Source of the DNA: Paraburkholderia sp. BL9I2N2
GTDB lineage: Bacteria > Pseudomonadota > Gammaproteobacteria > Burkholderiales > Burkholderiaceae
DNA: 64,000 nt
Assembly (NCBI RefSeq): GCF_004339745.1
Contig: NZ_SMGP01000001.1
Location: 2,542,001 to 2,606,000 of the forward strand
Direction of reading: 5' to 3'
Shown here: positions 36,893-46,296 of the stretch, one piece after another
Layout: every line of letters begins with the position of its first letter
Position numbering within the stretch: position 1 is the stretch's first letter
Made by a program: the position numbers and the translations under genes
Notes under the pieces: model-generated
Database searches by the model: none
The model's input: only the letters and a program-made list of their open reading frames with translations
What the model was told of the DNA's origin: nothing

Positions 36893-37183
36893 TCAGGCGA
36901 TCTTCGACACGACGCGAATCTCCGCGTGTTCCAGCCAGTCCGCCGCCGCTTTCTTGTACGCCTCGATGTGCGCCGATCTGGCATGCACCGCGAGCGCTTC
37001 CTGACTTTCCCAACGCTCGACAAACACGAACCGGCGCGGCTCCTGCACGTCGCGGTGCAAATCGTACTGAAGCGCTCCCTGCTCCTTGCGCGTCGGCCCG
37101 ACCAGCCCTTCGAGCGCCTGCCGCAATTGCTCTTCATAGCCCGGCTTCGCCACCGAGATTGCGACCACCGCGATTTCCGACAT
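36893..37183 (-). CDS. ABM-domain monooxygenase-like protein
   Basis: 96 residues from ATG 37183, with GGGAGGTCAGGC before it. Single antibiotic-biosynthesis-monooxygenase (dimeric ferredoxin-like) domain: VAISVAKPGYEEQLRQALEGL, EQGALQYDLHRDVQEPRRFVF, VERWESQEALAVHARSAHIEA. YgiN-like members oxidise quinols; others bind haem or act as small dimers without enzyme activity. The usual QYDL...HD and W...H residues are present. Specific substrate unknown. Confidence 0.88.
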   Translation of the reverse strand: MSEIAVVAISVAKPGYEEQLRQALEGLVGPTRKEQGALQYDLHRDVQEPRRFVFVERWESQEALAVHARSAHIEAYKKAAADWLEHAEIRVVSKIA

Positions 37184-37700
37184 GCCTGACCTCCCTTTCA
37201 CGAAAAGCAGCAGCATACCCGCCGCCCGCCGAACCTGCTGGTGGCCTGCGCGCAAGGCAGCGGCGTGCCTGTTCAGGTTTCGGCCGCGCTGACCGGATCA
37301 CCCGTTCGAACCTCCAGACGTCCGAGTACCGTCCTTGCCTGGAGTTTGGCGGGTGTCCGCTTGCCGCCCTGTTACGCTCGGTTTCATACAGGCGATTGAG
37401 AGCGCCAGGCGCAAGCGCTTTGCGCGGGGCAAACGGGCGCAAAACTCACGCCAGACGGCCGATTGGCGTCGAGATCGGCAGCACCGCGGATATGACCCCG
37501 CGTCTGTGATTACCCGCACATTCACGCGAATTGCAAACTGTTAGACTGGTTTTGACTAATTCGCCGGAGTCCAGCATGGCTGGCATCGCTCTCCGCGTTT
37601 CCGGGCTTTATCCGACCTGCCCAGCGCACGTGTGGGCCGTGCATCCGTTGCGCGCCGAATGGCCTGGCGCGTCCCGTCACCCGCTTGCCGCGATGTCGCC
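37184..37700. other. 517-bp region ahead of the EAL gene
   Basis: No confident gene. A 56-codon plus-strand frame at 37576-37746 has a CGGAG site and ATG but reads as a leader (Pro/Cys/Ala-rich) and overlaps the EAL start; see findings. TTGCAA at 37531 is a possible -35 element. The rest is GC-rich and unremarkable. Confidence 0.4.
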
Positions 37701-39023
37701 ATGTCCGCTCTCTTGCCTGCCTTTATGCCATCCGTCAGCGAATTGACCCTGAGCGGCCTGCTCCCGCATCTGGTCCGGGACGAGTCCGGCTGGACCGCGA
37801 CGTGGCGCGCGCTGACTTTGCACAGCGTGTTCCAGCCGGTGTTGTCGGTGACACACCAGCGCGTGGTCGGGTATGAAGGGTTGCTGCGCGCTTTCGATCC
37901 GGTCGGTCTGCCGGTCTCGCCTGACGTGCTCTTTTCCGGCACCCGCTCGGCGGCCGACGCCCGCGAGCTCGACCGCATCGCACGCTGCCTGCATGTGGCG
38001 AATTTCATGGAACAAGGCATCAGCACCGGCTGGCTGTTTTTGAATACACGCCCGCAGGTGTTCGAAACCGGCTGGCCGCAACGCGCGTTCATCGACGAAC
38101 TGTCGGCGCACTTCGGTCTGCCGCAGGAGCGCATTGTGATCGAAGTGCTCGAGCAGCCCGCCGACGACGAATCCGCCGTCGCCAGCATGCTCGCCGCGTC
38201 GCAGCCGCGCGACTTCCTGATCGCGATCGACGACTTCGGCACCGGCTTCTCGAACTTCGATCGCGTGTGGCGCTTCCGCCCTGACATCGTCAAACTCGAC
38301 CGTTCGCTGGTCGCGCGCGCCGGCAAGCGTGAAGGCGACGACTCGATGATCAGCCACCTGGTCTCGATGCTGCATCAATCCGGCACGTTGGTGCTGGCTG
38401 AAGGCGTCGAAACCGACGAAGAGCTGATGATCCTGATGGAGGCCGACGTCGATTTCGTCCAGGGTTTCTGGCTCGGTCAACCGAAGAGTTCCGTGCAGGC
38501 GGCCTGCGCGAAGGTGCCTGCGCTGATCGAATCGATGTGGGGCAAGTTCGCCGACTACGAACGCGAGCATGCCGGCCACCAGCGCCTCGGTTTCGAAGGC
38601 TTCGCTGAAGCAGTGCTGGCGGCCGCCGAGACTTACAAGTCCACCGGCGATCTGCGCCAGGCGGCGCAAAAGGTCTGGCATCTGCGCGAAGCACGCCGTG
38701 TGTTCATCACCGACGGACAGGGCGAGCAGACCCAGCCCTCGGTCACAGCCGCCTCGGTGCCGCCGCCTCCGCTACGGCTCGCGCCGCTCTACACCGATAC
38801 CCGCAGCAACTGGTCACGGCGGGCCTATTTCAAGCATGCGCTCGCCGCACCGGGGCGCGTCGCGATGATGGGTCCGCATTATTCGCTCGCCGACGGTCAG
38901 GACTGCTACACCGCGGCCCTCGCCTTCGAGTACGACGACGGCACGCATGTACTGTGCGTCGACTTCGTGCCGGCTGCCACGACCGCGGATGCGCGCCCGA
39001 CGGGGCGCGGCAGCAAGCGCTAA
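37701..39023 (+). CDS. EAL-domain cyclic-di-GMP phosphodiesterase with YkuI_C-like sensor
   Basis: 440 residues. EAL domain at about 38-275: FQPVLSV, metal Glu in YEGLLR (Glu59, EGL in place of EAL), LNTRP, IEVLEQP, IDDFGTGFSNFD near 176, IVKLDRSLV, EGVET and VQGFWLG. The residues needed for c-di-GMP hydrolysis look intact. The C-terminal part (300-430) has VFITDGQGEQ, NWSRRAYFKHAL and YTAALAFEYDDGTHVLCVDF, like the PAS/Cache-type YkuI_C domain that follows EAL in some proteins. No membrane helix, so cytoplasmic sensing. Start uncertain: ATG 37701, ATG 37729 and GTG 37632 are all possible. Its stop overlaps that of arfB. Confidence 0.88.
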   Translation: MSALLPAFMPSVSELTLSGLLPHLVRDESGWTATWRALTLHSVFQPVLSVTHQRVVGYEGLLRAFDPVGLPVSPDVLFSGTRSAADARELDRIARCLHVANFMEQGISTGWLFLNTRPQVFETGWPQRAFIDELSAHFGLPQERIVIEVLEQPADDESAVASMLAASQPRDFLIAIDDFGTGFSNFDRVWRFRPDIVKLDRSLVARAGKREGDDSMISHLVSMLHQSGTLVLAEGVETDEELMILMEADVDFVQGFWLGQPKSSVQAACAKVPALIESMWGKFADYEREHAGHQRLGFEGFAEAVLAAAETYKSTGDLRQAAQKVWHLREARRVFITDGQGEQTQPSVTAASVPPPPLRLAPLYTDTRSNWSRRAYFKHALAAPGRVAMMGPHYSLADGQDCYTAALAFEYDDGTHVLCVDFVPAATTADARPTGRGSKR

Positions 39024-39424
39024 TCGTCCACCCGGCCGCGGCCGGATTTGATCTCACTGCGTTTTGCCTTGCCGTCGAGGCGCCGCAGGTTCGACGCGCG
39101 CGTCGGCCGGGTTGCGACGCGCGGCTTGCGCGTCACGCTGACGCTTTCGATCAGTTCATCGAGCCGCGCCAGCGCCGCCGCGCGGTTCATCTCCTGAGTT
39201 CGATGCTCCTGCGCCTTGATGATCACGACGCCGTCACGCGTAAGCCGATGATCTGACAGCGCGAGCAGGCGCATTTTCAACACTTCGGGCAGCGACGAAG
39301 CCTGCACATCGAAGCGCAGGTGAATGGCGCTCGAGACCTTGTTGACGTTCTGGCCGCCCGCTCCTTGCGCGCGCACTGCGGTCAGTTCGATTTCGTTCGG
39401 CGGGATTGGATAGCGGGATGTCAT
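39020..39424 (-). CDS. arfB: Alternative ribosome-rescue peptidyl-tRNA hydrolase ArfB
   Basis: 134 residues. Releases peptides from stalled ribosomes without a stop codon. GGQ motif at 23-25 in AQGAGGQNVNKVSSAIHLRFD, then VVIIKAQEHRTQEMNRAAAL, and a basic C-terminal tail (RKPRVATRPTRASNLRRLDGK; KRSEIKSGRGR) that enters the empty mRNA channel. Length and both features separate it from release factors 1 and 2. Converges on the EAL gene with a 4-bp stop overlap. Confidence 0.95.
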   Translation of the reverse strand: MTSRYPIPPNEIELTAVRAQGAGGQNVNKVSSAIHLRFDVQASSLPEVLKMRLLALSDHRLTRDGVVIIKAQEHRTQEMNRAAALARLDELIESVSVTRKPRVATRPTRASNLRRLDGKAKRSEIKSGRGRVDD

Positions 39425-39578
39425 GACGCGAGCTTGAATCGGGATACATGAGTGTACACAGCGCGCGACCGATCACCGACTACGGACTATCGAGCGCGTC
39501 TGCCGATGCGAAAAACTATTTGCGTCCACGCGGCCAGTTCATCGATACTGCGTTTTTTCGCTTACAGCGTAAATTCAC

Positions 39579-40220
39579 ATGAAACTCCGTCCAGGTTTTG
39601 TGCTGGAACTGGCCGTCAACTTTTTGTTGCCGTGGCTCGCGTACCGGCTTGCGCTGCCGCGCCTGGGCGAGACCGGCGCATTGATCGCGTCGGCCGTGCC
39701 GCCGATCGTCTGGAGTCTGATCGAACTCGTGCGTTTTCGGCGCGTCGACGCGCTGAGCGTGCTGGTGGTGACCGGCATCGTGCTCTCGGTCGCGGCGATG
39801 GCGCTCGGTGGCAGTCCGCGCATGCTGCTGTTGCGCGAGTCGCTGGTGTCCGGCGCGGTCGGCGTGGTGTTTCTGCTCTCGTTGCCGATGCGCCGCCCAC
39901 TGATCTTCTATCTCGCGCGCGCCACCGTCGCCCGCGAAATGGAGGGCGGCGCGGCGCGCTTCGAAGCGCTGTGGCAGGAGCAGCCCGCTCTCGTCAGCGC
40001 GATGCGGCTGATGACGCTGGTGTGGGGCATCGGCCTGACTGGCGAAACGACGCTGCGTGCGTGGATGGCGCTAACGTGGCCGATCGAGCGCTTCCTGGTG
40101 GTCTCGCCGTTTATCGGCTACGGCATTTATGGCGGCCTCACGCTGTGGACCTTCTGGTATCGAAAGAGCATGCGTGGGCGCGTCGAGGCGCGTGTGCAGT
40201 CGGGTGGCGCTGCTAGTTGA
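39579..40220 (+). CDS. VC0807-like integral membrane protein
   Basis: 213 residues, about six membrane helices: ELAVNFLLPWLAYRL, TGALIASAVPPIVWSLIELV, ALSVLVVTGIVLSVAAMAL, SGAVGVVFLLSLPM, and two after residue 140. Conserved loop features RRPLIFYLAR and a DAL pair after RFRRVDAL fit the VC0807 family, whose function is unknown. Short basic C-terminus. Monocistronic; the tandem repeat array begins 21 bp after its stop. Confidence 0.75.
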   Translation: MKLRPGFVLELAVNFLLPWLAYRLALPRLGETGALIASAVPPIVWSLIELVRFRRVDALSVLVVTGIVLSVAAMALGGSPRMLLLRESLVSGAVGVVFLLSLPMRRPLIFYLARATVAREMEGGAARFEALWQEQPALVSAMRLMTLVWGIGLTGETTLRAWMALTWPIERFLVVSPFIGYGIYGGLTLWTFWYRKSMRGRVEARVQSGGAAS

Positions 40221-40241
40221 GCGGGTTCGGTGCGGAATGCG

Positions 40242-40313
40242 GTTCTGCCGTTCTGCCGTTCTGCCGTTCTGCCGTTCTGCCGTTCTGCCGTTCTGCCGTT
40301 CTGCCGTTCTGCC
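40242..40313. repeat. Nine tandem copies of an 8-bp unit
   Basis: GTTCTGCC repeated nine times without error (72 bp), then a partial GTTC. It lies between the VC0807-like gene (plus) and the recD stop (minus). Copies are perfect, so slippage is expected; because the unit is not a multiple of three it would shift frame if translated. Confidence 0.97.
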
Positions 40314-40372
40314 GTTCCGGCAGCTTAATTTGCGTGATCGGGCCGCCAAGCAGCCCGCGCTAGCCGCACCTA

Positions 40373-42607
40373 CTATTTACCGCCGCGCCACACCTCCGCT
40401 ATCCGCGCGGCCAACCCTGAGTCGCGCTGTGTCGGCGTCGCAATCGCCTGCGCCAGCACGGCGCGCCCGCCGATCACTTCCACCCGTTCTCGCGCGCGAG
40501 TGATCGCCGTGTACACCAGTTCGCGCGACAACACCCGGCTAAATACCGACGGCAGCATCAGCACCGCGTGCTCGAACTCCGAGCCTTGCGACTTATGAAC
40601 CGTGAGCGCGAACGCGGTGTCGTGCGGTGGAAGCGCCGCCGGCGACACCGCTCGCAAACCGCCGTCGCCGGTCCGGAAATACACACGCAACGCGCCGCTC
40701 GCGCCCGGCAGCGCAATGCCGATATCGCCGTTGAAGAGACCCAGCGCGTAATCGTTGCGCGTCACCATCACCGGACGCCCGGCGAACCACTGCGCGCCCA
40801 CTGCCAGCGTCACCCCCGCCGCGCGCCGCACCTGCGTCGCCATCACCGCGTTCACCTGATCGACGCCGCGTGGCCCGGAGCGGGTCGCGCACAGAATGCG
40901 GAAACGATTCAACGTGTCGAACAGCGGCAATGGGTCAGGCGTTTCGGCAGCTAGCGCTGTGGCAAGCGCCTCGGCGTAGGGCGCGAAACCTGCGGCGAGC
41001 CGTGCGACGGTGCGCTCGGCAAGCGTCGCATGCGTATCTTCGTGAAGCGCTGCAGCGCAAGTTTCCGTGGGATCGGTGTGCAAGACATCGAGCGCGGCGC
41101 TCGCCGAGCCGTTGCGAATCGCGAGCGACAGTCGGCCGATCGGCGACTCCAGGCCGAACCGATAGTTGCGCTCGAGCCAGACGACGCAATCGGCAAGCGG
41201 GCTTTGCGTGGACGAGGTGGACGTCGGCGCTGGTGCTGCGCTTTCGAAAAGGTCACTCGCCGGTGGTTCATCGAAAGCATCCGGCGAACCTGTATAGGCG
41301 AACAGATCGTCGTCCGGCGCGAACAAATCGCTAGGCTCCGCGCCGAAGCCCCGCGATGCACCCGGCAATGCCTGCGTAAGCCCTGTCTCGTCGATGCCGA
41401 GCGCCTCGGCGATCCGCCGCAAACCACCTTGCGTAAAAGCCGGACGCGCGCTGAGTTCGGCGAACACCGCGCCGGCCTCGACGGCGGCGAGTTGGTCCTT
41501 GTCGCCGAGCATCACGAGACGCGTCTGCGGGGCAATGGCGTCGAGCAGATGCGCGGCCATGGCGACGTCGATCATCGACGCCTCGTCGATCACGACGACG
41601 TCGTAAGGCAACGGATTGTCCCGATGATGCCGGAAGCGTCCTCCCGGACCGGAGCCGAGCAAACGATGCAGGGTGTACGACGTCTGCGGCAAACGCGCAG
41701 CCAGTTCAGGCGGCAAATCGCCGGCGCGCGCGAGCAAGGCCTCCTGCATGCGCTGCGCGGCTTTGCCCGTGGGCGCCGCGAGTGCGATGCGCAAATCCGC
41801 ACGCGCATCGAGGAGGCAGGCCAGCACGCCGACCACGGTGGTGGTCTTGCCGGTGCCGGGTCCGCCGCTGACGACGGTGAGTTGCCCAGACAGCGCCATG
41901 ACCGCCGCGACACGTTGCCAGTCGACTTCGTTGTCTTTGGGCGGACCGAAATAGCGTAGGAGACGCTCGTGTAGCGTTTGGGCGTCGGGGCTCGCGCTCG
42001 TGTTCACTCTGGTTCCCGCACCCGCGCCAGCGTCGGCGCCAACGTTGGCCGCAGCGCTCGCTCTCGCGCCTGTACGCGCATCGGCGTAAGCGCCGGCAAA
42101 CAATCCCGCGTGAGAATCGTCGTGCGCAGTGTCAAGCGCACGAGTCCGCGCCTCCGCCCGCTGCTCCGCTTCCGCCCCCGCCTCCGCATGCGCCACCAGC
42201 GCGCGTGCAAGCCGCCGCTCGTAGTCGTAATAGCGAGCCAGATACAAGCGCCCTTGCCCATCGACCACCAGCGGCCGCAACGCCGCAGCGCTTTGCGAAC
42301 CATCGCTCGCCATGCCGCTAGCGAACAAGGCCGCGCGAGCTTCGGCGCTCGACGCCTCGAAGCGTCGCGCCAGCACCGCAAGCGGCACGCACACGTGCCC
42401 TTCAGCCGTCGCGCGGCTCGCGGCGAATGCACCCCGCGCCGCCCACTTGACCGCCTCAGCCGACGCGCCGCCACGCCGCGCCAGCGCGCCGATGCGGCGC
42501 GCGAAACCTTCGGCGAGCGCGATACTGAAATCCGCCGGCGCGGGCAGATTCACGCCGATGTCGTCGAGCTCAGGCGGCGCCGATGTGCTCTGTTCGAACG
42601 CGCTCAT
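40373..42607 (-). CDS. recD: Exodeoxyribonuclease V alpha subunit RecD
   Basis: 744 residues from ATG 42607, overlapping the recB stop by 4 bp. 5'-3' helicase of RecBCD, which processes double-strand breaks. Walker A SGGPGTGKTTTVVGVL near 246, APTGKAAQRMQEA, Walker B VVIDEASMID, sensor MLGDKDQLAAVEAGAVFAEL, LERNYRFG, and the C-terminal motif VI TVHKSQGSEFEHAVLM with ELVYTAITRARERVEV. Two Ala/Asp-rich low-complexity inserts (after residue 175 and near 455) make it longer than E. coli RecD. Confidence 0.95.
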   Translation of the reverse strand: MSAFEQSTSAPPELDDIGVNLPAPADFSIALAEGFARRIGALARRGGASAEAVKWAARGAFAASRATAEGHVCVPLAVLARRFEASSAEARAALFASGMASDGSQSAAALRPLVVDGQGRLYLARYYDYERRLARALVAHAEAGAEAEQRAEARTRALDTAHDDSHAGLFAGAYADARTGARASAAANVGADAGAGAGTRVNTSASPDAQTLHERLLRYFGPPKDNEVDWQRVAAVMALSGQLTVVSGGPGTGKTTTVVGVLACLLDARADLRIALAAPTGKAAQRMQEALLARAGDLPPELAARLPQTSYTLHRLLGSGPGGRFRHHRDNPLPYDVVVIDEASMIDVAMAAHLLDAIAPQTRLVMLGDKDQLAAVEAGAVFAELSARPAFTQGGLRRIAEALGIDETGLTQALPGASRGFGAEPSDLFAPDDDLFAYTGSPDAFDEPPASDLFESAAPAPTSTSSTQSPLADCVVWLERNYRFGLESPIGRLSLAIRNGSASAALDVLHTDPTETCAAALHEDTHATLAERTVARLAAGFAPYAEALATALAAETPDPLPLFDTLNRFRILCATRSGPRGVDQVNAVMATQVRRAAGVTLAVGAQWFAGRPVMVTRNDYALGLFNGDIGIALPGASGALRVYFRTGDGGLRAVSPAALPPHDTAFALTVHKSQGSEFEHAVLMLPSVFSRVLSRELVYTAITRARERVEVIGGRAVLAQAIATPTQRDSGLAARIAEVWRGGK

Positions 42608-45600
42608 GCGACACCCCCGATCATGGCCGCATCGAGCAGCGCAACCAGCTCGAATGCGGGGCGCCGCATATGTACGCCCGCTGGTCCGTCCGCGTCGCGC
42701 CAATGCGGACGCACGCCGCGCACGAACAGATACAGATAGCCGCCGATGTGCGTGTCGTACGAATAATCGCGCACCCGCGTTTTCAGATAACGATGCAGCG
42801 CGACCGTATAAAGCAGTGCCTGCAGGTGATACGCGTGGCTCGCCATGGCCGCTTCGAGCGGCGCGGCGGCGTAGTCGGCGGCGGTGTCGCCCAGATGGTT
42901 CGACTTCCAGTCGACGATCCAGAACCGTCCGTCGTGCTCGACGATCATGTCGATAAATCCTTTGACGAACCCGCGCAACACGCCGGGTTCCAGTGCGACG
43001 TCGGGATAGCCGTGTTCGATCAGCAGTTCACGCAACGCAGGGAAATCCAGTGACGGCGCTGCGAACAGAAACTCGAGTTCGTTCAGGCGACGGCGCGGGT
43101 TCAGTTTGGCGAGCGTCATGCCGGGCTGCAGTTCGGCAGTGACCACGTCCCTGAGCAGGTTGTGCATCATCGCCGGCAAGCGTGCGGCGAGTCCAGGCAC
43201 AGCCGGAGCCGGACGCTCGCGCAACGCCCCGCGGATGGCGTCGGTCCATGTACGTGGCTCGGTGAAATCAGCCAGTTCGAACATGCGATGCAGACAATCG
43301 CCCGCCGCGGCGCCACGCGGAAACGCGAGGATGTCGTCTTCATCGTAGGCCGGCGCCTGTGGCATGGGCGCCGGCGTGACGACGAGCGCGTCGGCAATCT
43401 CGTCGTGATCGGGACGCACCTCTTCCGCCAGCGCGTGCATCTCTTCGGCTTTACTGCCAGCGGCGGTCAGGCCGCTGAAACTCGCCATGCGCCACTGATC
43501 GCGCAACGGCCTGCGGTTGGCTCGCGCCTGCATTCGCGCGCCGCGGTCCTGAAGGCTTTCGAGCGGCACGCGGCGCTGCGGCCTGGGCAGCGCCTGCAAC
43601 GTGATCGGGCCACCCGCCAGCGCCTGCCAGCGTGCCGACAACGCGGCTTCGTCGGGCGGCTCGGCGAGCCAGTCGCCGAAATCATGACCACCGCCAGCCA
43701 CGAGCCAGTTCAACACGCTGCGGCGCGACTCCTTGCCGGAGCGCGACGACAGATACGTGCCGGCGACCAGATAGCAGCGGTATACCGCACGCGTCAACGC
43801 CACGTAGACGAGCCGCGCCCGTTCCGCCGCCTGTTCGCGCACCGCGTAACGCGACGCATGCTCGGCCTCCGCGTCGTCGCAACCGTAGTGCAGCACCGCA
43901 TCGCCGGTCTCGTCGTGATACTCGCGCGCATCTGGCAAACCGGACGACGGCGGCTCGCGCAACGCGCCGTCGTTCAGGAACGGACAGAACACCACCGCGT
44001 ATTCGAGCCCTTTCGATTTGTGGACCGTGACGATCTGCACGAGGTTGCGATCCGACTCGAGTCGCAACTGCGCGTCGTCGCCACCGCCCTGGGTGCGTTG
44101 CGCGGCGAGCCAGCGCAAGGTCGGCGCGATACCGGGCTGCGTCGCGGCGCGCGCCTGCACGAGTTCGGCCAGATGGTTCACATTCGTCAGGCGCCGCTCG
44201 CCGTCCGCTGCGGCAACCAGCCGTTGCGCGACGCGTAGCTCACGCATCAGCGTGCGCCACATCACCGCGAAGCCGCGCTCGTGCCACAGCGTGCGGTAGC
44301 GCGAAAAACGTTCGACCCAGCCCATCGCGTCGGCGGCGTGCGCGGGATCGTCGGCGACCGATGGCGCGTCGGCGACCTGCTCGAGCCGCCACAGCGCCGC
44401 GGCGTCGAGGCCCAGCCAATCGGTCGCCAGCGCCGCGCGCAGACGGCGCAGATCACCAGGCGTATCGACGGCGGCCAGCACGCGTTCGATCTGTTCGGCG
44501 TCGAGCGTCGCGAACACCGACGCCTGCGCCAGCTCCACGCTGCCGACACCCCACGCGGCCAGCACGCGTTTGATCAGACTGCCCTGCTTATGCGTTTGCA
44601 CCAGGACCGCGATGTTGCCCGGCGCGAGCGGCGCATCGCCGATCGTCACCGCGCCTTCGCGCGCACCGCGCAGGAGCCGCACGATCTCGGCGGCACACGC
44701 TTCGCTCGCTTCACGCTGAGCCTCGCGTTTGGTCAGCGCGGCGTCGCCTTGCGGCAAGGTCCAGATACGGAAATCGCCGGCGCTCGTGTCCGGATCGGAA
44801 AACGGCAGCCTGCGCCGTTCGCCCGCACGCACCGGTTGATAGTCGAGGCCATCCAGCACGAACGCTTGCGGATTCGCTTCGAAGAGCCGGTTGCAAGCCT
44901 CGACGATGGGCGCGGTCGAGCGCTGATTGACGGCCAGCGTGTAGCACGCGGAGGCTGCCTCACGCGCCGCCAGATAGGTGTGCAGATCCGCCGCGCGAAA
45001 ACTGTAGATGGCCTGCTTCGGGTCGCCAACCAGAAACAGCGGACCGGCCGGCGCGAAAATGCGGCTGAAGATCGCGAACTGCAGCGGATCGGTGTCCTGA
45101 AACTCGTCGATCAGCGCTGCCGGGTAACGCGTGCGCAACGCATCGGCAAGCCACGGATGCGCCGCGAGCGCGCGGTACAAATTGGACAGCAGATCGTCGA
45201 ACGAGACGACGCGACGCGTGCGTTTGCGCGCCACCAGTTCAGCGGGCGCGTAGTCGAGCCAGGTTTGCACGAGCGAGAGCCAGCGCGCGCGTTGCGCGGC
45301 TTCGGCCGCGATCACGGCTGCCGCCAGCGCTTCAGCGTGCTCGAAGAACGCATGTTCGGGCGGTTCGAACTTGACCTTGGTGGCCTTCTTCAACGCCGAT
45401 GCCGTCAGCTTCAACGCGGCCCTCGGCGGCGGCGCATGGCAGTCGCCCTGCGCGAAGTACTCAGTCCATGCAGCGATCGCGGCGCTCACATGATCGGGCT
45501 TATGCGAGGTCTTGCTCAGACGGTCTTGCGCCTGAGTCAGCAAACTCACAATCGCATCGCGCTCCGCTTGCCAGAGGTCGCAAGCAGCTTCGAAACCAGC

Positions 45601-46296
45601 TTGCGGATCGGTGCCATTGCCGCTCGCGTCGACCTTGCCCCAGCGCAACTGCGCCAAGGGTTTCTTCAGACGCCGCGCGAGTTGTTCATCGAGTGAAGCG
45701 GGACCGGCGCGTTTGGCCACCAGCCACGCGGCGAACGCAGGATGCGCATGCGCTACCGGTTCCACCTGCTCACGCCAGAAGTCAGCCGCCATTTCGAAGC
45801 GCAACGCCGCGTCGTCGGCTTCCATTTCGAAGGCGAACGGCATGGCGGCGGCAAACGGCGCCTCCTGCAACGCGCGCTGACAGAATGCGTGGATGGTATG
45901 GATCGCCGCCTGGTCGAAGGTGCGCAACGCACGCCTCACCACCTTCAAGGCGTCCTCGCGCTCGATGCCCCGCTCCGGCCCCAGCGTCGTTTCAAAGAGA
46001 CGGCGGACGAACGGATCGCCGCCGTCGTCATCCATTTCGATGGCGCGGTGCAGTTCGGCCAGACGCCCGCGAATGCGTTCATGCAATTCCGCTGTCGCCG
46101 CCTTAGTGAACGTGACGACGAGAATCTGGTCCGCGTTCAGGTTCTTTTCGAGCAGCAGGCGCACGTACAACGCGCAGATATTCCAGGTCTTGCCGGTGCC
46201 CGCCGAAGCCTCGATCTGATTCACGCCGTCGAGCGAACAGGCGAACACGTCGAGTTCTTCGGCGACCAGTGCGTAATGCTTCGTGGCGCCGCTCAT
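42604..46296 (-). CDS. recB: Exodeoxyribonuclease V beta subunit RecB
   Basis: 1230 residues. UvrD-type helicase plus nuclease. Q/Walker A region GVNQIEASAGTGKTWNI, VTFTKAATAELHERI, LIDEFQDTDPLQFAIF, GDPKQAIYSFRAADL, IVTVHKSKGLEYAVVF and LVYVALTRA; C-terminal nuclease with GFVKGFIDMIVEHDGRF and the catalytic VDWKSNHLG. ATG 46296 overlaps the recC stop (ATGA). The frame is open 124 codons further upstream, but that is recC shadow. Middle gene of recC-recB-recD. Confidence 0.96.
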   Translation of the reverse strand: MSGATKHYALVAEELDVFACSLDGVNQIEASAGTGKTWNICALYVRLLLEKNLNADQILVVTFTKAATAELHERIRGRLAELHRAIEMDDDGGDPFVRRLFETTLGPERGIEREDALKVVRRALRTFDQAAIHTIHAFCQRALQEAPFAAAMPFAFEMEADDAALRFEMAADFWREQVEPVAHAHPAFAAWLVAKRAGPASLDEQLARRLKKPLAQLRWGKVDASGNGTDPQAGFEAACDLWQAERDAIVSLLTQAQDRLSKTSHKPDHVSAAIAAWTEYFAQGDCHAPPPRAALKLTASALKKATKVKFEPPEHAFFEHAEALAAAVIAAEAAQRARWLSLVQTWLDYAPAELVARKRTRRVVSFDDLLSNLYRALAAHPWLADALRTRYPAALIDEFQDTDPLQFAIFSRIFAPAGPLFLVGDPKQAIYSFRAADLHTYLAAREAASACYTLAVNQRSTAPIVEACNRLFEANPQAFVLDGLDYQPVRAGERRRLPFSDPDTSAGDFRIWTLPQGDAALTKREAQREASEACAAEIVRLLRGAREGAVTIGDAPLAPGNIAVLVQTHKQGSLIKRVLAAWGVGSVELAQASVFATLDAEQIERVLAAVDTPGDLRRLRAALATDWLGLDAAALWRLEQVADAPSVADDPAHAADAMGWVERFSRYRTLWHERGFAVMWRTLMRELRVAQRLVAAADGERRLTNVNHLAELVQARAATQPGIAPTLRWLAAQRTQGGGDDAQLRLESDRNLVQIVTVHKSKGLEYAVVFCPFLNDGALREPPSSGLPDAREYHDETGDAVLHYGCDDAEAEHASRYAVREQAAERARLVYVALTRAVYRCYLVAGTYLSSRSGKESRRSVLNWLVAGGGHDFGDWLAEPPDEAALSARWQALAGGPITLQALPRPQRRVPLESLQDRGARMQARANRRPLRDQWRMASFSGLTAAGSKAEEMHALAEEVRPDHDEIADALVVTPAPMPQAPAYDEDDILAFPRGAAAGDCLHRMFELADFTEPRTWTDAIRGALRERPAPAVPGLAARLPAMMHNLLRDVVTAELQPGMTLAKLNPRRRLNELEFLFAAPSLDFPALRELLIEHGYPDVALEPGVLRGFVKGFIDMIVEHDGRFWIVDWKSNHLGDTAADYAAAPLEAAMASHAYHLQALLYTVALHRYLKTRVRDYSYDTHIGGYLYLFVRGVRPHWRDADGPAGVHMRRPAFELVALLDAAMIGGVA

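Noticed and set aside
37298..37330. tRNA-like GTTCGAACC stretch
   Set aside because: No acceptor or anticodon stems fit around it.
40242..40313. CRISPR-like look of the repeat
   Set aside because: Units are 8 bp, directly adjacent, with no spacers and no cas genes.
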